64,000 nucleotides of DNA from Periweissella beninensis (GTDB lineage: Bacteria > Bacillota > Bacilli > Lactobacillales > Lactobacillaceae), in the NCBI RefSeq assembly GCF_016908275.1, contig NZ_JAFBDN010000005.1, forward strand, positions 1-64,000, read 5' to 3'. The notes under the pieces are model-generated. The model saw nothing but the letters and a program-made list of their open reading frames with translations, was not told the DNA's origin and made no database searches. A program made the translations under genes and the position numbers. Positions 43,592 through 52,636 of this stretch are shown one piece after another. Each line of letters begins with the position of its first letter. Within the stretch, counting starts at the first letter, position 1.

Positions 43592-44362
43592 ATGGCACAT
43601 GTTATTGCAGTTGCAAATCAGAAAGGTGGGGTTGGTAAAACAACTACCAGTGTAAATCTTGGAGCAGCCCTAGCAACCGCGGGAAAACGCGTTTTATTAG
43701 TTGATATCGATGCCCAAGGTAATGCTACTAGTGGGACAGGGATTCAAAAATCAGCAATTGAAAAAGATATTTATGATGTCTTAGTAAACGAGGTTCCTTT
43801 AGCGGAAACAATCTTAGCGTCAACCCATGAAGGTATGGATGTTGTACCCGCAACAATTCAATTATCAGGAGCTGAAATTGAATTAGCCCCACAAATGGCA
43901 CGTGAAATGCGCCTAAAAGATGCTTTAGATACAGTGCGTGATCAATATGACTATATTATTGTTGATAATCCGCCTTCGTTGGGAGTTATCACGATTAACG
44001 CCTTTACGGCAGCGGATTCAATTTTAATTCCAGTGCAAAGTGAATATTATGCGTTAGAAGGATTAGGGCAGTTATTAAATACTGTTAAGCTAGTTCAAAG
44101 ACATTTCAATACAGATTTAAAAATTGAAGGTGTTTTATTAACGATGTTTGATGCGCGAACTAACTTAGGACAAGAAGTAAATTCAGAAGTTCGGACATAT
44201 TTTGGGGATCAAGTATATAAAACAATTATTCCCCGAAATGTCCGATTAAGTGAAGCACCTGCCCACGGATTAGCAATTACTGATTATGATCCAAGTTCAC
44301 GTGGAGCAGAAGTGTATACTGCTTTGGCAAAGGAGGTCTTAGCGGCCCATGGCGACTACTAG
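43592..44362 (+). CDS. parA: Chromosome partitioning ATPase ParA/Soj
   Basis: A 256-residue deviant Walker A ATPase: ANQKGGVGKTTTSVNLG (K11 to T18), DIDAQGNATSG, IIVDNPPSLG and PVQSEYYALEGLGQLL. It drives ParB-parS complexes and in Bacillus also controls DnaA. It follows noc with no gap and overlaps parB by 14 bp. Confidence 0.96.
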   Translation: MAHVIAVANQKGGVGKTTTSVNLGAALATAGKRVLLVDIDAQGNATSGTGIQKSAIEKDIYDVLVNEVPLAETILASTHEGMDVVPATIQLSGAEIELAPQMAREMRLKDALDTVRDQYDYIIVDNPPSLGVITINAFTAADSILIPVQSEYYALEGLGQLLNTVKLVQRHFNTDLKIEGVLLTMFDARTNLGQEVNSEVRTYFGDQVYKTIIPRNVRLSEAPAHGLAITDYDPSSRGAEVYTALAKEVLAAHGDY

Positions 44363-45272
44363 AAAGAAAAGTATTTTAGGTGAAGGTAAAGGATTAGGCG
44401 CATTATTGAGCAGTAATAATATTGACATTGATATTGAAGATTTAAATACTGAAAAAATCCACAAGATTAATATTACTGATATTGTTGCTAATCCATTTCA
44501 ACCAAGGATTACATTTGATCCAACCGCATTAGAAGAACTTGCAGAATCGATTAAAAATGAAGGGGTTTTTCAACCGATTATTGTCCGGCAACCAAACAGA
44601 ACTGAAAAAAAGTATGAAATTATTGCTGGTGAGAGACGGTTTAGAGCGTCTAAGTTAGCCGAACAAAAAAATATTCCGGCGATTGTTCGCGATCTATCAG
44701 ATAATCAGATGATGGAATTGGCAGTTGTTGAAAATTTACAACGTGAAAATTTATCCCCTTTAGAAGAGGCACAAGCATATCAAACGTTAATGGAACGTTT
44801 GAATTTAACCCAAGCACAAGTCGCTAAACGGCTCGGTAAGTCACGCCCATTTATTGCTAATTACTTACGGCTTTTAACCTTACCAGCTACGGTTAAGGAT
44901 ATGGTCCAAAAAAATGAATTATCAATGGGGCAAGCACGGACACTACTTGGCTTAAATGACAAGCAAAAAATTACACCATTAGCTAAAAAAGTGCTTGATC
45001 AAGGGCTCACAGTTCGCCAATTAGAAGCATTGGTTAATGAATATAATGGTATGACTGAACCATCAGCTAAAGTAGCAACTAAAGATGTGCAAAAACCAAA
45101 TAAAAAGCCCAGTCTGTTTATTAAAGCAGCTGAAAATCAATTAGAAGAGAAGTTTGGCACAAAAGTAGCCTTAAAGGGGAATTCCAAAGGACAAGGTAAG
45201 ATTGAAATCAATTATTTATCAGATAATGACTTGAATCGAATTTTGGAAATGTTAAACATTACTTTAGATTAG
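44349..45272 (+). CDS. parB: Chromosome partitioning protein ParB/Spo0J
   Basis: A 307-residue CTP-dependent DNA clamp. Complete domain order: N-terminal INITDIVANPFQPRITFD and the GERRFRASKLAEQ motif, VVENLQRENLSPLEEAQAY, helix-turn-helix TQAQVAKRLGKSRPFIANYLRLL, then a C-terminal dimer domain (about 245-307). The basic linker and tail are present. A cognate parS is at 11424-11439. AAAGGAGG lies 14 bp before ATG 44349, within the end of parA. Confidence 0.96.
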   Translation: MATTRKKSILGEGKGLGALLSSNNIDIDIEDLNTEKIHKINITDIVANPFQPRITFDPTALEELAESIKNEGVFQPIIVRQPNRTEKKYEIIAGERRFRASKLAEQKNIPAIVRDLSDNQMMELAVVENLQRENLSPLEEAQAYQTLMERLNLTQAQVAKRLGKSRPFIANYLRLLTLPATVKDMVQKNELSMGQARTLLGLNDKQKITPLAKKVLDQGLTVRQLEALVNEYNGMTEPSAKVATKDVQKPNKKPSLFIKAAENQLEEKFGTKVALKGNSKGQGKIEINYLSDNDLNRILEMLNITLD

Positions 45273-45284
45273 GTGGTAAGTGAG

Positions 45285-45482
45285 ATGGACTATCAAATTT
45301 CTGATATAGTAGAAATGAAAAAAGCACATGCATGTGGGACTAATGCATGGAAAATTTTAAGAATTGGTGCTGATATCAAATTAAAATGTGAGGGTTGTGG
45401 GCATATGATTATGCTTACTCGCTTGAATTTTAATCATCGTATAAAAAGAGTTATTTCATCAGCAGCCGAACCAACAAAATAA
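45285..45482 (+). CDS. DUF951 family small protein
   Basis: About 65 residues. The core VEMKKAHACGTNAWKILRIGADIKLKCEGCGHMIML fits DUF951, small proteins with two CxxC-like positions (here HACG and CEGCGH) that probably bind a metal. The family usually sits between parB and ychF in Bacillota, as here. The function is unknown. ATG 45285 is preferred over GTG 45273. Confidence 0.88.
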   Translation: MDYQISDIVEMKKAHACGTNAWKILRIGADIKLKCEGCGHMIMLTRLNFNHRIKRVISSAAEPTK

Positions 45483-45507
45483 TTAATAAATAAAGGAATA
45501 AAAAATA

Positions 45508-46611
45508 ATGGCATTAACAGCAGGAATTGTTGGGTTACCAAATGTAGGTAAATCAACTTTATTTAACGCAATTACTAAAGCAGGGGCCGAGATGGCTAAT
45601 TATCCATTTGCAACGATTGAGCCGAATGTGGGGATGGTGGAAGTACCAGATGATCGGTTAGCCCGCATTCAAGCAATTGAACCAGCGGATAAAATTATTC
45701 CAACAACTTTTGAGTTTACTGATATTGCCGGAATTGTGAAGGGTGCGTCAAAAGGTGAAGGTTTAGGAAATAAATTTTTAGAAAATATCCGGCAAGTAAA
45801 TGCCATTGTGCATGTGGTGCGGGCCTTTGATGATGATGAAATTACCCATGTTAATGGTGTGGTTGATCCAATTAGTGACATTGATACGATTAATACAGAG
45901 TTGATCTTAGCTGATTTAGAGGCTGTTGATAAGCGCTATGCTAAAACGGAAAAATTAGCAAAAACAGCGACAAATAAGGAAGCACAGGCAGAATTTGCGG
46001 TGCTGACAAAGATTAAACCAGTTTTGGAAGCTGGCAAGGCTGTCCGGTCAATTGAATTTAATGAAGAAGAACAAAAGGTTGTTAAAGGCTTATTTTTATT
46101 AACTGCAAAACCAGTATTGTATGTGGCTAATGTAGCTGAAGATGATATGGGTGACCCAACACAATCACCATATTTCCAAAAAATAAAAGAATTTGCAATG
46201 ACTGAACATGCCGATGTAATTGGTTTATCAGCACGGGCAGAAGAAGAAATTGCAGAGTTAGCAGATGAAGATAAAGCAGAATTTTTAACGATGGCTGGAG
46301 TAAGTGAACCTGGTTTGAATAAATTAATTCGAGCTGCTTATCATTTACTAGAACTACGGACATTTTTTACTGCTGGTGGTAAAGAAACGCGTGCTTGGAC
46401 GTTTAAAGCAGGAATGAAAGCACCACAAGTGGCCGGCGTGATTCATTCTGATTTTGAACGAGGTTTTATCCGTGCAGAAACGATTGCATTTACTGACTTA
46501 GATCAATATGGTTCAGTTAAGGCCGTTAAAGAAGCAGGTAAGCGCCGTTCAGAAGGTAAGGAATATATTGTTCAAGATGGCGATATCATTGAGTTCTTGT
46601 TTAATGTATAA
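45508..46611 (+). CDS. ychF: Redox-regulated ATPase YchF/OLA1
   Basis: A 367-residue Obg-family nucleotide-binding protein: GIVGLPNVGKSTLFNAITKAG, DIAGIVKGASKGEGLGNKF, and NVAEDD where G4 is changed (NxxE instead of NKxD), the reason the family prefers ATP. The C-terminal TGS domain has RTFFTAGGKETRAWTF and ends DGDIIEFLFNV. It associates with ribosomes and 26S-like factors in other species; the exact role is open. Confidence 0.96.
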   Translation: MALTAGIVGLPNVGKSTLFNAITKAGAEMANYPFATIEPNVGMVEVPDDRLARIQAIEPADKIIPTTFEFTDIAGIVKGASKGEGLGNKFLENIRQVNAIVHVVRAFDDDEITHVNGVVDPISDIDTINTELILADLEAVDKRYAKTEKLAKTATNKEAQAEFAVLTKIKPVLEAGKAVRSIEFNEEEQKVVKGLFLLTAKPVLYVANVAEDDMGDPTQSPYFQKIKEFAMTEHADVIGLSARAEEEIAELADEDKAEFLTMAGVSEPGLNKLIRAAYHLLELRTFFTAGGKETRAWTFKAGMKAPQVAGVIHSDFERGFIRAETIAFTDLDQYGSVKAVKEAGKRRSEGKEYIVQDGDIIEFLFNV

Positions 46612-46632
46612 ATTTAAGTGGAATAGGATATT

Positions 46633-47373
46633 ATGATGGGTGAAGAAAAGAAGATTAATGAAGATGTAATTCAACCGCACCATGGTGCAGTTAGTCATAA
46701 TGCAACATTTGCGGATGACGGTTTAACTAGTAAGAACCAAGACTTTATGTTCCAATTAAATAAGCATTTAGGTGATCAATTAGCAGCGGCTGATAAGCAA
46801 GCAGCTTTGACAGCGGTGATTACTGAACTAAAAGCTGGTCAACTTAAAGGGCAAACAGCTAAGCAATTGTTTGGAACACCTAGTGCTAAAGCACAAGCAA
46901 TTTTAAATCCACAAAAAAAAGTGAACAATAGTACCGTTAGGGCTGGCTATTGGGCCAATGTTATCGATACAGCATTAATGTTTTTGGCAATGTTTAGTGC
47001 AGTATTTGGCTTTTTCTTATTAACATCCAATGGTAAAATACAAACGCAAGGCACACCATATGGGCTATTAAGCTTGTTACTAACAGCCTTCACGGGAGGT
47101 TTAATTTTTGCTTACATTCAGCAATTGTTAGTACCTGTAAACCCTAAGGATAAAAAGCCACTGTGGTTTAGATTAGTGTTCACACTTGGGGCGATTGCAC
47201 TATGGATGGTAGTATACATCGGTGTAACTGCAATTCCAAGTGCTATTAATCCAATATTGCCGGGTTATGTTTATCTAGCATTAGCAGTATTAGCTTTCGT
47301 TGGATTTGTTTTTGAAAGACGAATTACCGGTATTACCGGTGGTGTCTTTGATAGTTCTAAACGAAATAATTAA
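46633..47373 (+). CDS. DUF1129 family membrane protein
   Basis: A 246-residue protein with a soluble N-terminal third (helical, LTSKNQDFMFQLNKHLG and GQTAKQLFGTPSAKAQAIL) and five hydrophobic spans in the rest. The N-terminal pattern with GxTAKQLxGTPxxxA is typical of DUF1129, found downstream of ychF in lactobacilli. Function unknown. It follows ychF by 21 bp and a start at ATG 46633 or 46636 is possible. Confidence 0.85.
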   Translation: MMGEEKKINEDVIQPHHGAVSHNATFADDGLTSKNQDFMFQLNKHLGDQLAAADKQAALTAVITELKAGQLKGQTAKQLFGTPSAKAQAILNPQKKVNNSTVRAGYWANVIDTALMFLAMFSAVFGFFLLTSNGKIQTQGTPYGLLSLLLTAFTGGLIFAYIQQLLVPVNPKDKKPLWFRLVFTLGAIALWMVVYIGVTAIPSAINPILPGYVYLALAVLAFVGFVFERRITGITGGVFDSSKRNN

Positions 47374-47400
47374 AATTAAAATTAACTCGAGGTAAAAATA

Positions 47401-48093
47401 ATGACCAAAATTCTTGTTGCTGATGATGATCGTGAAATTGCAGAATTACTTGAAATTTATATTAAAAATGAAGGCTATGAACCTGTTTTGGTAGCTGATG
47501 GTCGCGAAGCCGTATCAAAAATTCATACTAATCCTGATATTGCATTAATGATTTTGGATATTATGATGCCTGAGTTAAATGGCTTAGAAGTTGTTAAAGA
47601 AATTCGTAAAGACTCTAAAATTCCAGTCTTGATGTTATCTGCGAAATCAACTGATATGGATAAAATTCAAGGTTTGATAACCGGCGCTGACGATTATGTC
47701 ACCAAACCATTTAACCCACTTGAAGTTATGGCACGGGTTAAGTCATTGTTAAGACGTGCGGAAAATGCGGTTCAAAATGATAAGCCAGATATTCTAAATA
47801 TTAGGTCATTGGTGATTAATCGTGATTCACATGAGGTGAAAACTGTTCAGGGTGAACCAATCACACTAACTGCCTTGGAATTTGGCATTTTATATTTATT
47901 AGCTAGTCATCCCAACCGGGTATTTTCGGCTGATGATATTTTTGAACGGGTATGGCAACAAGAATCAGTAGTCTCAGCGAAAACTGTGATGGTTCACGTA
48001 TCGCATTTACGTGATAAAATCGAAGAAGCAACCAACGGTGAACAAGTTATTCAAACTGTTTGGGGTGTCGGTTATAAAATTGAACAAGTATAA
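47401..48093 (+). CDS. OmpR/PhoB family response regulator
   Basis: A 230-residue regulator. The receiver domain has the phosphoacceptor D53 (MILDIMMPELNG), acidic pocket DDD at 8-10, and switch region LSAKSTDMDKIQGL and DDYVTKPFNP (K). The C-terminal winged helix reads TALEFGILYLLASHPNRVFSADDIFERVW and ends VWGVGYKIEQV. Sequence resembles VanR/CroR-type regulators of cell-wall stress. The kinase gene follows 144 bp later, with a terminator-like hairpin between. Confidence 0.93.
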   Translation: MTKILVADDDREIAELLEIYIKNEGYEPVLVADGREAVSKIHTNPDIALMILDIMMPELNGLEVVKEIRKDSKIPVLMLSAKSTDMDKIQGLITGADDYVTKPFNPLEVMARVKSLLRRAENAVQNDKPDILNIRSLVINRDSHEVKTVQGEPITLTALEFGILYLLASHPNRVFSADDIFERVWQQESVVSAKTVMVHVSHLRDKIEEATNGEQVIQTVWGVGYKIEQV

Positions 48094-48157
48094 AGGCGGA
48101 TATTAGCTAAAATCAGTTCAGTAGTTAGGTTAAAGTACTAATTAGGCTAATAAGGAT

Positions 48158-48200
48158 AAAGGGGCTAGGTCACATTTACTTATGACCCAAGTCCCTTTTA
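48158..48200 (+). terminator. Hairpin between response regulator and kinase genes
   Basis: AAAGGGGCT.GGTCA pairs with TGACC..AGTCCCTTTT and ends in a T-rich run. It could reduce kinase expression relative to the regulator. Confidence 0.7.
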
Positions 48201-48237
48201 TTAATGTAATGACAAAGTATTATCTGAAAGGAGTGCT

Positions 48238-49398
48238 ATGAGACTAACTGGTAAAGAATACTGGCTACTATTTTGGGAAGCAATTGTGACAATAGGGGCG
48301 TTGTTGATGATTGACTGGGCCGTTTTAACAATGTTAGCCCATTTCATATATAGTAATCCGGGGGTTGAAAATGGGATTTTTGAAATTAAAAGAAGTATTA
48401 ATATTGGGCCTCAAAGAATCAAAATATGGAGTTATCAGTGGATTGCGATTTTCTTAGCACTGATATGTGATATCTTAGTATTAACATGGCGCTTAATTCG
48501 GAGATATCATTTATATCAGATGGGCCATATCATTCAAGAATTACATTATATTGCGGAAGGTAATTTTAAACATCGAATTCCTTATAAATTAGGTAAACGC
48601 CTCCAACCGATTATTGATAGTGTTAATGCACTGGTCGATGCCCAAATTAAAGCGCGGGAAGATGAACGTGCGGTTGAACGATCAAAAGACGAAATGATTA
48701 CAAATGTATCACATGATTTAAGAACACCGTTAACATCAATTATTGGTTATTTGGGATTAATTGAAAGTAGTCAGGGTCATTTACCACCAGCTGATGTAAA
48801 AAAATACAGCCATACTGCGTATACTAAAGCGATTCAAATGAAATCATTAGTGGATGATTTATTTGAATTTGCACAAGTACAACAGTTAGATATGCGAATG
48901 AAAATCAAAAAAATCAGTTTAACTGATATGTTGGATCAACTAGCAGCAAGTTTTGAACTTGAAGCGCAAAATAAGCACATTAAAATTGAAACGATGGTAC
49001 CTACAAACGAAATTTTTATTGAAGGTGATCCTGATAAATTAGCCCGCCTATTTATGAACTTAATTCAAAATGGTTTGAAATATGGGGAAAAGGCGACATA
49101 TATTAGATTGATCGCAACGATTGAAAATAAATATGTGCATATTATTGTCGCTAATGATGGGATTGCAATTCCGCAAGAAGCGGTTAAACACTTATTTGAT
49201 CGTTTTTATCGAGTCGAGAGTTCACGGTCACCAAAAACAGGCGGAACTGGTTTAGGTCTAGCAATCTCACAGGGAGTTGTGGAGGCCCATGGTGGTGAAA
49301 TTTTAGCTAGATCAAACTCACAGATAACTGAATTTGAAGTTATTTTGCCGATTGAACAAAAAGGTAATAAGGAGACCGAAGATGCAAGTAAAAAATAA
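48238..49398 (+). CDS. Sensor histidine kinase
   Basis: A 386-residue kinase. Two membrane spans (about 12-38 and 66-86) enclose a short outside loop of about 28 residues, so sensing is probably within the membrane. A HAMP-like segment follows (91-140). The dimerisation domain has H159 in MITNVSHDLRTPLTSIIGYL. ATP-binding boxes are LIQNGLKYGEK, VANDGIAIP, FDRFYRVESSRSP and GGTGLGLAIS. Similar to VanS/CroS-type kinases. It overlaps the carboxypeptidase start by 17 bp, pointing to a cell-wall role. Confidence 0.92.
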   Translation: MRLTGKEYWLLFWEAIVTIGALLMIDWAVLTMLAHFIYSNPGVENGIFEIKRSINIGPQRIKIWSYQWIAIFLALICDILVLTWRLIRRYHLYQMGHIIQELHYIAEGNFKHRIPYKLGKRLQPIIDSVNALVDAQIKAREDERAVERSKDEMITNVSHDLRTPLTSIIGYLGLIESSQGHLPPADVKKYSHTAYTKAIQMKSLVDDLFEFAQVQQLDMRMKIKKISLTDMLDQLAASFELEAQNKHIKIETMVPTNEIFIEGDPDKLARLFMNLIQNGLKYGEKATYIRLIATIENKYVHIIVANDGIAIPQEAVKHLFDRFYRVESSRSPKTGGTGLGLAISQGVVEAHGGEILARSNSQITEFEVILPIEQKGNKETEDASKK

Positions 49399-50638
49399 AA
49401 TACGTCAGCGTTGCTTATTCAGTATAGTTGTTTTATTAATTAGTTTTTTGCTACCATTGCCGATTTTGGCTGCTAATACAGCTACTAATACACCAGTGGC
49501 AACTAAAATCGCTGCTAAAGGCGCAATTGTAGTAGATGCTAAAAGTGGGCAAGTCTTAGGTGGTCAAAATATGACTAAACTGTTACCTGCGGCATCGACA
49601 TCAAAATTATTAACAGTCTACCTTGTTCACCAAGCAATCGCGGCGGGAAAGTTAACTTGGCAAACACCGGTTAAAATTTCTAAAAACATTGCTAAAGTTA
49701 GTGTTGAACCTGAATTAACGAATGTGACATTAACAGCTAATAAAAGCTATCGTGTGATTGATTTATATCGGGCAGCTTTACTAGACTCAGCTAATGCTGC
49801 AGCTATGGCATTAGGGCAAGCAGTTAGTGGTAGTCAAAAAGCATTTGTGGCCAAAATGCAGCAGCAACTTAAACATTGGGGGATAACTGATGCTAAGATT
49901 TATGGCGCCGCCGGTTTAAAAAATAGTCAGGTTTATACAGATGCAGTGGGTACTAATCGAAATGCGGAAAATATGATGTCAGTCCAAGATATGGCAATCA
50001 TCGCAAGTCATTTAGTAAATACATATCCAAGTGTTTTGAAGACGACCAAACTAACAACTGCAAAATTTAATACCACTACAACACTAACATCGACTAATTG
50101 GTTATTACCAGGTGGTCAGGTTAGTACTAAATACCATTTTGATGGTTTAAAAACTGGCGCATCACTAAAAGCACTGGGTAATTTTGTAGGAACGCTGACC
50201 TACAAGCAGCGGCGCTTAATAACGGTCGTTTATGGCGCAGGGACCGCCAATGCTGCGACTGATCCAGCACGCTTTATTCAAACCAATAATTTATTGAATA
50301 CCGTGCTTAAACAAAAACATTATATAAAGCTCGCAGCCCATCGTAAAAATGTTAAAATTAAAGTTAAAAATGGCCAAAAGCAAGTAATTACAAGTACGAA
50401 TAAGCAAGCCATTGGTGCTTGGGTTAATCATAATGTTAATAAACTTGAGGTCAAGGCAGTAAAAACTGATAATAATCAAGCTCCATTAAAGAAAGGGGCG
50501 AAAGTTGGTAAATTACAAGTAGCGCGAGTATACTTACCAACCTATCAAAAAATTAATGCTGACCTAGTTACTAAGAACAAAGTTAGTCGCGCTAATTTTT
50601 TGATATTAGCATGGCGTAATATAACCAGTTGGTTTTGA
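49382..50638 (+). CDS. dacA: D-alanyl-D-alanine carboxypeptidase (PBP5-type)
   Basis: About 418 residues with a signal peptide (cleavage near residue 30-31, LPILA-A). Active-site motifs are S72-x-x-K75 (AASTSK), S136-A-N138 (LLDSANAAA) and K257-T-G259 (FDGLKTGAS). It trims the terminal D-Ala of peptidoglycan stem peptides. The second domain (about 290-400) is beta-rich and it ends with an amphipathic NFLILAWRNITSWF, the membrane anchor typical of PBP5. AAGGAG before ATG 49382 sits within the kinase gene. Confidence 0.93.
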   Translation: MQVKNKIRQRCLFSIVVLLISFLLPLPILAANTATNTPVATKIAAKGAIVVDAKSGQVLGGQNMTKLLPAASTSKLLTVYLVHQAIAAGKLTWQTPVKISKNIAKVSVEPELTNVTLTANKSYRVIDLYRAALLDSANAAAMALGQAVSGSQKAFVAKMQQQLKHWGITDAKIYGAAGLKNSQVYTDAVGTNRNAENMMSVQDMAIIASHLVNTYPSVLKTTKLTTAKFNTTTTLTSTNWLLPGGQVSTKYHFDGLKTGASLKALGNFVGTLTYKQRRLITVVYGAGTANAATDPARFIQTNNLLNTVLKQKHYIKLAAHRKNVKIKVKNGQKQVITSTNKQAIGAWVNHNVNKLEVKAVKTDNNQAPLKKGAKVGKLQVARVYLPTYQKINADLVTKNKVSRANFLILAWRNITSWF

Positions 50639-50661
50639 GATTAGTAAGGGAGTTTAGGTAG

Positions 50662-51102
50662 ATGGCAAATGATCCGATTGAATTACATATCATGAAAAAG
50701 ATATTTAATGCTGAAAAATTATTTTTTCGAATTGGTGAACTAAGTAGTATGACCGGTGTTTCTACGCGACAGTTACGCTATTGGGAACAAAAAAATTACA
50801 TTCATTCTATTCAACGTGATGATGAACAAAGTGCACGCGTATTTCATTTCAAAGAGTATGCCCGTGTTAGTGGGATTAAATACTTTTTAGATCAAGGCTA
50901 CTCGTTACAAGCAGCCGTAAAACAAGTAAATCAATATATTGATGTTTCTCATTTTTTACATAAATTTGTTAAAGAGGGAATTAAAACAGTTAAGACAAGT
51001 AATAATACATGTGAAATTGATTTAGGCTGGCTAGATGAAGCTAAAACACAACATTTATACGCCCGATTGGAAGATGAAAAATTTAAATATTATGTTGAAT
51101 GA
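50662..51102 (+). CDS. MerR family regulator
   Basis: A 146-residue protein. The helix-turn-helix and wing reads FFRIGELSSMTGVSTRQLRYWEQKNYI, followed by RVFHFKEYARVSGIKYFLDQGYSLQAAVKQV. This is the DNA-binding half of MerR-type activators; the C-terminal effector part is short (about 60 residues) and has one Cys. It resembles GlnR/TnrA-like and other stand-alone MerR proteins, but no target is visible. TAAGGGAG is 14 bp before the ATG. Confidence 0.85.
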   Translation: MANDPIELHIMKKIFNAEKLFFRIGELSSMTGVSTRQLRYWEQKNYIHSIQRDDEQSARVFHFKEYARVSGIKYFLDQGYSLQAAVKQVNQYIDVSHFLHKFVKEGIKTVKTSNNTCEIDLGWLDEAKTQHLYARLEDEKFKYYVE

Positions 51103-51221
51103 TAAAAAATTATGGTCTTTATCAATTAAACGATCATATTTGCTTGAAGATAAGCACCAAAACTAATAAAATTAACTTAGATAGTTTTGTTAAAATTAAC
51201 GAGATAGGGTAGAGGACAAAA

Positions 51222-52208
51222 ATGAGAACATATGCCGATCCAAAGTTTAAATTGTTTTCATTAAGTGCAAATCAACCACTTGCAGAAAAAATTGCCGAAA
51301 CAATAGGTGTTGAGTTAGGTAAGATAAAGGTTGATCGCTTTAGTGATGGTGAGATCCGGATTAATATAGAAGAAAGTATCCGTGGAGATAACGTATACGT
51401 TGTGCAAGGAACATCAGCCCCCGTAAACGATAATTTGATGGAATTACTAATTATGATAGATGCATTGCGCCGGGCCAGTGCAGCAAGTATTAATATTGTG
51501 ATGCCATATTATGGGTATGCACGGCAAGATCGTAAGGCCCGTTCACGCGAACCAATTACTGCTAAGTTAGTTGCAAATATGTTGGAAAAAGCTGGTGCCA
51601 CAAGAGTAATCGCCTTAGATTTACATGCTGCCCAAATTCAAGGCTTCTTTGATATTCCGATGGATCATTTAATGGGCGCACCATTATTAGCTGATTATTT
51701 GTTAAGTAGCGGGATTGCTCAAGAAGATCAAACGGTTGTGGTATCACCAGATCATGGTGGTGTTACACGAGCACGGGCACTGGCCGAACTATTAAAAGCA
51801 CCGATTGCTATTATTGATAAACGACGGCCAAAGGCCAATGTGGCGAAAATAATGAATATTATCGGGGATGTTAAAGGTAAGCGCGCCATTATGATCGATG
51901 ATATGATTGATACTGCTGGCACAATTACCCAAGGGGCACAAAAGATTATGGATGAAGGGGCCAAAGAAGTTTATGTTGTCGCTACACATGCTGTTTTATC
52001 TGGTCCAGCAATCGAGCGTTTAGAAGCTTCAGCCTTTACAAAGGTTATTTTAACTGATTCCATCAAATTACCGGATAATAAAAAGTTTAGTAAATTAGTC
52101 CAAATTTCAGCAGCTGATTTGTTAGCTGATGCAATTATGCGCATTAATGAAAACAAACCGGTTTCACCGTTATTTACTAATCGTTTTCGGCGTGGTGCAC
52201 ATAAATAA
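51222..52208 (+). CDS. prs: Ribose-phosphate pyrophosphokinase
   Basis: A 328-residue enzyme making PRPP from ribose 5-phosphate and ATP for nucleotide, His and Trp synthesis. Seen are [15 protein letters not shown], the flexible loop with [34 protein letters not shown] and the PRPP loop [15 protein letters not shown]. It has its own promoter region of about 120 bp. The Bacillus position near the origin also fits. Confidence 0.96.
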   Translation: MRTYADPKFKLFSLSANQPLAEKIAETIGVELGKIKVDRFSDGEIRINIEESIRGDNVYVVQGTSAPVNDNLMELLIMIDALRRASAASINIVMPYYGYARQDRKARSREPITAKLVANMLEKAGATRVIALDLHAAQIQGFFDIPMDHLMGAPLLADYLLSSGIAQEDQTVVVSPDHGGVTRARALAELLKAPIAIIDKRRPKANVAKIMNIIGDVKGKRAIMIDDMIDTAGTITQGAQKIMDEGAKEVYVVATHAVLSGPAIERLEASAFTKVILTDSIKLPDNKKFSKLVQISAADLLADAIMRINENKPVSPLFTNRFRRGAHK

Positions 52209-52264
52209 TTAGTTACTAGCAGCTAAAATGTAAATTTACTAAGTAATGCTGATAGTAAAATAAC

Positions 52265-52319
52265 AAAAAAGATTGACTTAAAATGATTGAATGTAAATTA
52301 TTTTAAGTCAATCTTTTTT
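52265..52319 (+). terminator. Terminator after prs
   Basis: AAAAAGATTGACTTAAAAT pairs with ATTTTAAGTCAATCTTTTT around a short loop, followed by T's. Confidence 0.9.
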
Positions 52320-52622
52320 GTGTAGCGCTAAATAAAAATAAATGTAATATTTTATGACATTAATTACTGAAAAAGATGCTAAAAAGCGTCAGCTACCAAA
52401 TAGTAGTAGCAAAAAGTAAGACGAACGATTTTTAAAAAAAGTGACATTAAAGGGTGTTAATGACGAATTGATTAAAAAAAGATGAGTTTTTTATTAGCTT
52501 TTTTAATTAACAGGTTGTATGCTATTCATCAATACATCCATATAGTTGCTTAAAATTGTTCTAAAAAGTAATGATGGGATGGATGGTTAACGATTTGATT
52601 GTAAAGCATCAGTGATAGGAAA
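52320..52622. other. Intergenic region before the amino acid permease
   Basis: AT-rich with no coding frame. One weak stem (ATTAAAAAAG with CTTTTTTAAT, about 52471-52508) is present. No T-box or known riboswitch motif was recognised. The permease promoter must lie here but no clear box pair stands out. Confidence 0.4.
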
Positions 52623-52636
52623 AAAGGAGAATGCTT

